A stretch of DNA of 64,000 bases from Candidatus Rubrivivax defluviihabitans (GTDB lineage Bacteria; Pseudomonadota; Gammaproteobacteria; Burkholderiales; Burkholderiaceae_C), in contig JADJMW010000025.1 in the NCBI GenBank assembly GCA_016709385.1, forward strand, positions 62,001-126,000, read 5' to 3'. The notes below the pieces were generated by a model. That model searched no databases, was not told where the DNA came from, and saw only the letters and a list, made by a program, of their open reading frames with translations. Positions 55,942 through 64,000 of this stretch are shown here, one piece after another. Both the position numbers and the translations under genes were made by a program. The first letter of the stretch is position 1. Every line of letters begins with the position of its first letter.

Positions 55942-56425
55942 CTGCGGCCGCCCGGTGCCGGCGCGCGCGGCGCTGCGCGTGCGGCGCGGTTTCACGTTGC
56001 TGGAACTGCTGGTGGTGATCGCCATCGTGGCGCTTTCGGCCGGGGTCGTGAGCCTGGCGCTGCGCGACGGCGACGCGGCGCAGCTCGAGGAGGAAGGCGC
56101 GCGGCTGACGGCGCTGCTGGAGATGGCGCGTGCCGATTCCCGCGTGGCCGGCGTGACGGTGCGCTTCGTGCCCGCTGCCGATGCCCAGACGCCCGAGGGG
56201 CCGCAGTTCCGCTTCGTCGGCCTGCCGGCGCAGCGCACGATGCCCACGCGTTGGCTCGATCCGCGCGTGAGTGCGCAGATCGTCGGCGGCACCACGCTGG
56301 TGCTGGGTCCCGACGCGATCCTGCCGCCGCAGCGCATCGTGCTGCGCCTGGAAGACCAGCGGCTGGAACTGGCCAGCGACGGCCTCGGCCCGTTCGCCGT
56401 GGCCACCGCTGACCCAACGCCATGA
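55916..56425 (+). CDS. gspH: GspH minor pseudopilin
   Basis: A 169-residue pseudopilin with cleavage site RRG/FTLLELL and helix LVVIAIVALSAGVVSLAL. The soluble domain includes LLEMARADSRVAGVTVRF, typical of GspH. The start is uncertain: ATG 55916 overlaps gspG by 26 bases; GTG 55955 would start just after it and give a short leader. It is cleaved and methylated by the prepilin peptidase, encoded outside the window. Confidence 0.9.
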   Translation: MPTSVPGSSCGRPVPARAALRVRRGFTLLELLVVIAIVALSAGVVSLALRDGDAAQLEEEGARLTALLEMARADSRVAGVTVRFVPAADAQTPEGPQFRFVGLPAQRTMPTRWLDPRVSAQIVGGTTLVLGPDAILPPQRIVLRLEDQRLELASDGLGPFAVATADPTP

Positions 56426-56784
56426 GTCGGCGCACGCGTGGCTTCACGCTGCTCGAGGTGCTGGTGGCACTGGCCGTGGTGGCGCTGGCGCTGGGCGCCG
56501 GGGTGCGCGCCGCCGGCGCGCTGACCGACAATGCCGACCGCCTGGCCAACGTGACCGCGGCACAGTGGTGCGCCGACAACCAGCTCACCGCATTGCGGCT
56601 GGCGAATGCCTTTCCCGGCGTCGGCGATGCCGACTTCGCCTGCGAACAGCTGGGCCGCAGCTACCAGGGCGTGCTGGTGACGCGGCCGACGCCCAATCCG
56701 GGGTTCCGGCGCGTCGACGCCGTCGTCGCGGGCGAAGACGGCACGCACCTCGTGACCCTGTCCACCGTGCTGGCGCGGCCATGA
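56422..56784 (+). CDS. gspI: GspI minor pseudopilin
   Basis: A 120-residue pseudopilin: short leader MSRRTRG, cleavage before FTLLEVLVALAVVALALG. WCADNQLTALRLAN and YQGVLVTRPTPNPGFRRVD match GspI. It starts within the gspH stop and ends within the gspJ start (ATGA). With GspJ and GspK it forms the pseudopilus tip. Confidence 0.93.
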   Translation: MSRRTRGFTLLEVLVALAVVALALGAGVRAAGALTDNADRLANVTAAQWCADNQLTALRLANAFPGVGDADFACEQLGRSYQGVLVTRPTPNPGFRRVDAVVAGEDGTHLVTLSTVLARP

Positions 56785-57452
56785 AGCTCACCAAGGCGCG
56801 CGGCCAGGGCGGCTTCACCCTGGTGGAGGTGCTGGTGGCGCTGCTGGCGCTGGCCATCCTGGCGTCGCTGTCGTGGCAGGGGCTGGACGGCATCCTGCGC
56901 GCCCGCGAAGTCACGCGCGCGTCGCTCGACCGCAGCACGCGCCTGGCCACCGTGGTCACGCAGTGGGAGCAGGACCTGCACGCCTTGCACGATACCGGCG
57001 TGGTGCCGGCACTGGCCTTCGACGGCCAGACCCTGCGCCTGACGCGGCGCGTCGAAGCCGGTGTGGCGCTGGTGGCCTGGTCGGTGCGCAGCGGCCTGTG
57101 GCAGCGCTGGGCCGGGCCGGCCACCACGCGCAGCGGCGAACTGCAGCAGGGCTGGCTGAGCAGCTTCCAGTTTGTCGGCAACGAACCCGGGCACCTGCTG
57201 CTGGCCGAAGCCGCCGGCGACTGGCAGATCTATTTCCACCGCGGCGGCGCCTGGACCAATGCGCAGTCCAGCGGCGACCTGCTGCAGCCGTCGCAGCCGC
57301 AGGCGCCGGCATCGGGTGCCAGCGCGCCCGCCGCCGAGGCGGTCGCGGCCACAGCCCCGCGCGAGGCGCTGCCCGAAGCCGTGCGCCTGGTCATCACGCT
57401 GGACGGCCGCACGCTCACGCGCGACATCGCGCTGGGTCCCACCGGGTCATGA
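56781..57452 (+). CDS. gspJ: GspJ minor pseudopilin
   Basis: A 223-residue tip pseudopilin with cleavage site GQGG/FTLVEV and helix LVALLALAILASLSWQGL. The body carries VTQWEQDLHALHDTGVVPAL, as in GspJ. An Ala/Pro-rich insert lies near the C-terminus before LPEAVRLVITLDG. Both ends overlap neighbours by ATGA. Confidence 0.92.
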   Translation: MKLTKARGQGGFTLVEVLVALLALAILASLSWQGLDGILRAREVTRASLDRSTRLATVVTQWEQDLHALHDTGVVPALAFDGQTLRLTRRVEAGVALVAWSVRSGLWQRWAGPATTRSGELQQGWLSSFQFVGNEPGHLLLAEAAGDWQIYFHRGGAWTNAQSSGDLLQPSQPQAPASGASAPAAEAVAATAPREALPEAVRLVITLDGRTLTRDIALGPTGS

Positions 57453-58438
57453 AGATGCGGCGCCGGCAACGTGGCGCAGCGCTGCTGCTGGCCATGATCA
57501 TCCTGACCATGGTCGTCACCGTCACGACCGGCATGCTGTGGCAGCAGACGCGCGCGGTGGAGGTCGAGGCGGCGGAGCGCGCCCGCGCCCAGGCGTCGTG
57601 GATCCTGGTCGGCGCGCTCGATTGGGCGCGGCTGATTCTTTCCGAGGACGAACGCAGCAACCGCCAGCGCGGTCGCAATCTCGACGCCCTGGACGAACCC
57701 TGGGCCACGCCGCTGGCCGAGGCGCGGCTGTCCACCTTCCTGGCCGCCGACCAGGACAACAATGTCGACGCCGGCCCGGAGGCCTTCATTTCGGGCGCCA
57801 TCGTCGATGCTCAGTCGCGCTTCAACCTGCGCGGCCTCGTCGACGGCGCCGGCAAGGTGGTGCCGGCGCAACTGGCGGCGCTGCAGCAGCTGTGTCAGCT
57901 GGCCGGGGTGGCGGAAGATACGGCGCAGCGCATCGCCGCCGGCCTGGGCGCGGCCGGCGAGGCCGCCGAAAACGCAGAGGCCGAGGCCGAACCCGAGGCC
58001 GATGCGCCATTGCGACCGTCGCGACTGGCCGACCTGGCCTGGCTCGACATCGACGCCGCCACCATCGCGCGCCTGGCGCCGTGGGTCGACCTGTTGCCGG
58101 TGGCCACGCCGGTGAACGTGAATACCGCGCCGCGCGAGGTGCTGGCGGCGGCCATCGACGGCCTCGACCTGGGCACGGCCGAGCGGCTGGTGCAGCAGCG
58201 CCAGCGCAAGCCGTTCGCCAGCCTCGCCGAGGTCAAGGCGCAGCTCGGCGAGGGCCTCGCGCTGGACGCGGCACGGGTGAGCGTGAATTCGCGCTTCTTC
58301 GAGGTCGCGGGCCGGCTGCGGCTGGACGAGCGGGTGCTGGAGGAGCGTTCGCTGCTCGAACGGCGGCCCGGCGGGCGCAGCGGCAATGTCGTCGTCGTGC
58401 GCCGCGAGAAGACCAGCTACGTGACCGACTTGCGCTGA
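57449..58438 (+). CDS. gspK: GspK minor pseudopilin
   Basis: A 329-residue pseudopilin at the tip. The leader is followed by QRG/AALLLAMIILTMVV without the usual Glu+5, a GspK hallmark. The SAM-like fold region is seen in VDAQSRFNLRGLVD and the helix-hairpin TPVNVNTAPREVLAAAIDGL. An acidic Ala/Glu stretch lies mid-protein. It overlaps gspJ by ATGA; gspL follows after 50 bases. Confidence 0.93.
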   Translation: MKMRRRQRGAALLLAMIILTMVVTVTTGMLWQQTRAVEVEAAERARAQASWILVGALDWARLILSEDERSNRQRGRNLDALDEPWATPLAEARLSTFLAADQDNNVDAGPEAFISGAIVDAQSRFNLRGLVDGAGKVVPAQLAALQQLCQLAGVAEDTAQRIAAGLGAAGEAAENAEAEAEPEADAPLRPSRLADLAWLDIDAATIARLAPWVDLLPVATPVNVNTAPREVLAAAIDGLDLGTAERLVQQRQRKPFASLAEVKAQLGEGLALDAARVSVNSRFFEVAGRLRLDERVLEERSLLERRPGGRSGNVVVVRREKTSYVTDLR

Positions 58439-58488
58439 CGGCGACAATACCGCGTCCGTTGCCATTCCGAAGAGGTTCTGCCGCCCTC

Positions 58489-59736
58489 ATGTCCATGCTC
58501 GTGATCCAGCTCCCGCCGCGCCCGCGGCTGCAGGCGCGGCAGGTCGGTGGCGATGCCGCGGCCCCCTGGCGGCTGCCGCAGGAGTGGAGCTTCGTGCTCA
58601 GTGACGACGGCCGCACGGTGGTGCAGGCGGGTCAATCGGCGGCGGCGCTGCTGCCGCGCGCCGACAGCCTGGTGCTCGTGCTGGCCGAGGCCGACGTCGG
58701 CTGGCACCGCTTGCCGATTCCGCGCGCACCGGCAGCGCGGCTGCGCGCGGCACTGGCCGGCGTGATGGAGGAGGCGCTGCTCGACGACGACGATGCGCTG
58801 CACTTTGCGCTCGCCCCCGGTGCCGCACCCGGCCGCGAAGGCTGGATCGCGGTGACGCACCGCCCCTGGCTGGCCGCAGCGCTGGCGGCGCTGGAAGGCG
58901 CCGGGCGCACGGTGGAGCGCGTGGTACCCGCCAGCATGCCGTCGGGCCAGCCCGGCGATGCCGCGCGCGGCCACTTCTTCACCGCCGAGGCGGGCGACGA
59001 CGCTGTGCCCTGGCTCACGCTTGCCCATGCCGAAGGTGTGGCCTGCCTGCGCCTGGCCGGTGGCCTGGCGCGTGCCCTGTTGCCGGCCGCCGGCGAGGCC
59101 GTGCGCTGGACCACCACCCCCGCCGCCGCGGCGGCGGCCGAATCCTGGCTGGGCGCGCCGGTGCCCCTGCTGAGCGATGCCGAACGTGCGCTGGAAGCCG
59201 CGCAGGGCGCGGCCAACCTGCGCCAGTTCGACCTCGCAGCGCGGCACCGCGGGTCCCGTGCGCTGCGTGCTGGCACACAGCGTTTCTTCAGCCGCGAATG
59301 GCGGTCGGTGCGCCTGGGTCTGGTGGCGCTGGCCGTGCTGCACCTGCTGGGGCTCAACGCCTATGCCTGGCAGCAGCGCGAGGCCCTGGTCGCCAAGCGG
59401 CAGGCGATGGCCGAGCTGCTGCGCAGCACCCACCCGGGTGTGCGCGCGGTGCTCGACGCCCCGGTGCAGATGCAGCGCGAGACCGAACGCCTGCGGGCCG
59501 CGGCGGGCCGTGCCGGCGACAACGACCTGGAAGTGCTGCTGGCGGCCGCCGCCGCCGCCTGGCCCGACGGCCAGGGCCCCGTGCAGACCCTGCGCTTCGA
59601 ATCCGGCCTGCTGACGCTGGCCGTGCCGGGCTGGGCCGAGGCGCAGCAGCAGCAATTCAGGGAGCGCCTGCGCGGCGCGGGTTTCGCGGCCGAATTCGAA
59701 GAAGGCCGACTGACGGTGACGAGGGCCGCCACATGA
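58489..59736 (+). CDS. gspL: GspL inner-membrane platform protein
   Basis: A 415-residue protein with a cytoplasmic actin-like domain that binds GspE, a membrane helix (LGLVALAVLHLLGLNAYAW) and a small periplasmic ferredoxin-like domain. The N-terminal half has VLVLAEADVGWHRLPIP and GWIAVTHRPWL. The start is ATG 58489; 58495 is a second in-frame ATG. It stops inside the ATG of a 21-codon open frame. Confidence 0.92.
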   Translation: MSMLVIQLPPRPRLQARQVGGDAAAPWRLPQEWSFVLSDDGRTVVQAGQSAAALLPRADSLVLVLAEADVGWHRLPIPRAPAARLRAALAGVMEEALLDDDDALHFALAPGAAPGREGWIAVTHRPWLAAALAALEGAGRTVERVVPASMPSGQPGDAARGHFFTAEAGDDAVPWLTLAHAEGVACLRLAGGLARALLPAAGEAVRWTTTPAAAAAAESWLGAPVPLLSDAERALEAAQGAANLRQFDLAARHRGSRALRAGTQRFFSREWRSVRLGLVALAVLHLLGLNAYAWQQREALVAKRQAMAELLRSTHPGVRAVLDAPVQMQRETERLRAAAGRAGDNDLEVLLAAAAAAWPDGQGPVQTLRFESGLLTLAVPGWAEAQQQQFRERLRGAGFAAEFEEGRLTVTRAAT

Positions 59737-59798
59737 TCGCGCAGGGCCGCTCCGCAGCTCTCATGCCGAAGCGCCGGGCGCGCTGGGGGGCTCGGTGA
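59733..59798 (+). other. 21-codon bridging ORF between gspL and gspM
   Basis: An ATG at 59733 overlaps the gspL stop (ATGA). The 21-codon frame ends with a TGA at 59796-59798 that overlaps the GTG start of gspM. The peptide is very basic (KRRARWGAR end). It may serve to keep ribosomes moving from gspL to gspM rather than encode a functional peptide. It could also be chance. Confidence 0.35.
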
Positions 59799-60313
59799 GC
59801 GACGGCGTCGAGACCGAAGGCAGCGAGGCGGAGCCGGGCCGGGCGCAGGCGGCGCGCGCGTGGTGGCGCTCGCTGGCAGTGCGCGAGAAGCGCCTTTTCC
59901 TGGCTGGCGCCACGGTGCTGGGGCTGTACCTGGCGTGGGCGGTGGCCGTGCAGCCGGCCTGGCGCACGATCGCGCGTGCGAGCGCGGAACGCGACGCGCT
60001 CGAAACGCAATGGCAGACCATGCAGCGCCTGGCCGAGGAAGCGCAGCAGTTGCGCGCTGCGCCGCGGGTGAGCCAGCCGCAGGCGGTGGCGGCGCTGGAG
60101 GCCGCCACGGCGCGGCTGGGCCCGGCCGGGCGCCTGGCGCTGCAGGGCGACCGTGCCGTGCTCACGCTCAACGGCGTGGGCACCGGGGCCCTGCGCGACT
60201 GGCTGGCCGAGGCTCGCACGGGCGCACGCGCGCGGCCAATGGAAGCCAATCTAGCGCGCGCTGCCCAGGGCTACAGCGGCACGTTGGTGGTGGCCATCGA
60301 GGGCGGGCTGTGA
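59795..60313 (+). CDS. gspM: GspM inner-membrane platform protein
   Basis: A 172-residue bitopic protein with membrane helix LFLAGATVLGLYLAWAVAV near residues 34-52 and a periplasmic ferredoxin-like domain. The WWRSLAVREKRL segment before the helix is typical of GspM. GspM partners GspL. The start is GTG 59795, overlapping the end of the small ORF; no ATG in frame gives the conserved start. Confidence 0.9.
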   Translation: MSDGVETEGSEAEPGRAQAARAWWRSLAVREKRLFLAGATVLGLYLAWAVAVQPAWRTIARASAERDALETQWQTMQRLAEEAQQLRAAPRVSQPQAVAALEAATARLGPAGRLALQGDRAVLTLNGVGTGALRDWLAEARTGARARPMEANLARAAQGYSGTLVVAIEGGL

Positions 60314-61103
60314 TCGGCTGGGTGACGGCGGGGGCCACGCTGGGTGCTGCGCTGGCGTTGCTGGCGCTGGCGCCTGCCGCCTGGCTGGCCGCTGCCGTGG
60401 CCGGCGCCACCGAGCAGCGGCTGCTGCTGGCCGATGCACGCGGTACCGTGTGGGCCGGCAGCGCGGTGCCCGTGCTCACCGGCGGCCAGGGCAGCAGCGA
60501 CGCCAGCGCCCTGCCGGGGCGCCTGCATTGGCGGCTGGGCCTCGACGGCGGCGCGCTGGCCCTGCGCGCGCGCCACGCCTGCTGCCTGAACGGTGAACTG
60601 CTCATGCGCTGGACGCCGGGCTGGGGCCGTTCGCGCGTGGAGCTTCAGCCCGAACCGGGGCCGCAGGGCGAGCCGGCCGTGGTGGGACAGTGGCCGGCGG
60701 CCTGGCTGGTGGGCCTGGGCACGCCCTGGAACACGCTGCAGCCCTCGGGTTCGATCCGCGTCGCCGGCACCGGGATGGTGGTGGAATCGGTGCAGGGCCG
60801 CTGGCTGTTCGACGGCCGCGCCGAGATCGAACTCGACGCCATGACCTCGCGCATTTCCACGCTGGACGAGCTGGGCAGCTACCTCGTGGTGCTGGAGGGC
60901 GACGCTTCGCGCGGTGAATCGGCGAGCCTGCAATTGAGCACGTTGCGCGGCGCGCTGCGCCTGACGGGCAGCGGCGAATGGTCGGCGGCCCGGCTGCGCT
61001 TCAGCGGCCAGGCCAGTGCCGCGGCCGGCTCGGAAGACGTATTGAACAATCTGCTGAACATCATCGGCCGGCGCCAGGGTGCCGTGTCCGTCATATCGAT
61101 CGG

Positions 61104-61107
<4 letters not shown>
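60310..61107 (+). CDS. gspN: GspN type II secretion protein
   Basis: A 265-residue protein with an N-terminal membrane helix (LGAALALLALAPAAWLAAAV) and a beta-rich body with the GspN segments ARGTVWAGSAVP, GRLHWRLGL and LRLTGSGEW. GspN is present in some T2SS clusters and its role is unclear. GTG 60310 overlaps the gspM stop; the stop overlaps gspD (ATGA). Confidence 0.9.
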
Positions 61108-63335
<2,228 letters not shown>

Positions 63336-63354
63336 AGCGGCCGCCAGCGTTGCC

Positions 63355-64000
63355 ATGGCCGTCCGCCACCCCCTGCACTACGCCTTCGCCAAGGCCAACC
63401 ACCTGCTGCTCGAGGACGACGGCGAGCAGCTGGTGCTGTGGGCCGGCGAGACCACACCGGCCAGCGCGCTGGCCGAGGTGACGCGGCACTTCGACGTCGC
63501 GCGCTTCGAGCGCGAGGCCGTGGCCACGCTGGGCCAGCGCATCGCCGCGGCCTATGCCGGCGGCGAGAGCAGCGCCGCGGCGGTGATCGGCGAGGTGGAA
63601 AGCGGCGTCGACCTCTCGCGCATGATGCAGGAGCTGCCGGCGGTGGAGGACCTGCTGGAAGCCGCCGACGACGCGCCCATCATCCGCATGCTCAATGCAC
63701 TGCTGACGCAGGCGGCCAAGGACACCGCCAGCGACATCCACATCGAACCCTACGAGCGCAGCTCCAGCGTGCGCTTCCGCATCGACGGCACGCTGCGCGA
63801 GGTGGTGCAGCCGAACAAGGCGCTGCACGCGGCGCTGATCAGCCGGCTGAAGATCATGGCCGAGCTCGACATCGCCGAACGCCGGCTGCCGCAGGACGGC
63901 CGCATCTCGCTGCGCATCGGCGGCCGCGCCATCGACGTGCGCGTCTCCACGCTGCCCTCGGCGCATGGCGAACGCGCCGTGCTGCGGCTGCTGGACAAGA
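63355..64000 (+). CDS. gspE: GspE secretion ATPase, N-terminal part
   Basis: The first 215 codons of the T2SS ATPase. The N-terminal domain includes LHYAFAKANHLLL; the start of the N2/ATPase domain has DAPIIRMLNALLTQAAKDTASDIHIEP, RFRIDGTLREV and AELDIAERRLPQDGRI. The Walker motifs lie beyond the window. ATG 63355 is 19 bases after the gspD stop. Confidence 0.94.
   Translation, partial: MAVRHPLHYAFAKANHLLLEDDGEQLVLWAGETTPASALAEVTRHFDVARFEREAVATLGQRIAAAYAGGESSAAAVIGEVESGVDLSRMMQELPAVEDLLEAADDAPIIRMLNALLTQAAKDTASDIHIEPYERSSSVRFRIDGTLREVVQPNKALHAALISRLKIMAELDIAERRLPQDGRISLRIGGRAIDVRVSTLPSAHGERAVLRLLDK

Overview
This GC-rich window reads as chromosomal DNA of a betaproteobacterium of the order Burkholderiales, probably near the Rubrivivax/Leptothrix/Ideonella group. 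The placement is an inference from gene order (pilMNOPQ-aroK-aroB-dgt-gltB-gltD; mlaFED-mlaA-mlaCB; zwf-hexR), the Burkholderiales-type porin and codon bias. No phage, plasmid, CRISPR, rRNA or tRNA features were seen. Most genes are housekeeping genes packed into ATGA/GTGA-overlapping operons.

Region by region. (1) 1-9.8 kb: a urate-to-ureidoglycolate purine degradation locus. puuD (only its start is inside) and uraH lie on the minus strand. A GntR regulator, puuE, a fused uraD-allC and a divergent M20 protein lie on the plus strand, followed by an ABC transporter whose genes are interrupted by an outer-membrane barrel gene and a lipoprotein hydrolase. Two near-identical palindromic operators sit before puuD and between uraH and gntR. 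A lone ureD follows. (2) 10.7-13.1 kb: gspA-gspB of the type II secretion system (T2SS). (3) 13.2-18.1 kb: an exported beta-helix protein, a cystathionine beta-lyase-type enzyme, then zwf-hexR behind a HexR-like operator. (4) 18.1-22 kb, minus: the Mla phospholipid transport operon. (5) 22.1-40 kb, minus: gltD, gltB, a degenerate RAYT-type transposase gene with an adjacent palindrome, dgt, aroB, aroK, a large Ig-like lipoprotein gene and the pilMNOPQ type IV pilus operon. (6) 40.3-44.6 kb: divergent PBP1A, then cyaY divergent from lptM-lysA. (7) 44.6-49.3 kb, minus: a dppBCDF-type peptide importer operon split by a 737-base gap that holds a large structured inverted repeat. (8) 49.3-54.8 kb: porin, coq7, osmC, ilvA behind a structured leader with a terminator, and a divergent CobT homologue. 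(9) 54.8-64 kb: the main T2SS cluster, gspC divergent from gspG-H-I-J-K-L-M-N-D-E; gspE is cut by the window edge.

The strongest observations outside ordinary annotation are the nested inverted-repeat element inside the dpp operon, whose two copies keep their stems while changing the stem sequence; the structured RNA before ilvA, whose first hairpin loop is complementary to the terminator arm; a RAYT relative that has lost both histidines of its HUH motif beside a REP-like palindrome; and two enzyme homologues (M20 and CobT families) in which family catalytic or metal residues appear replaced.
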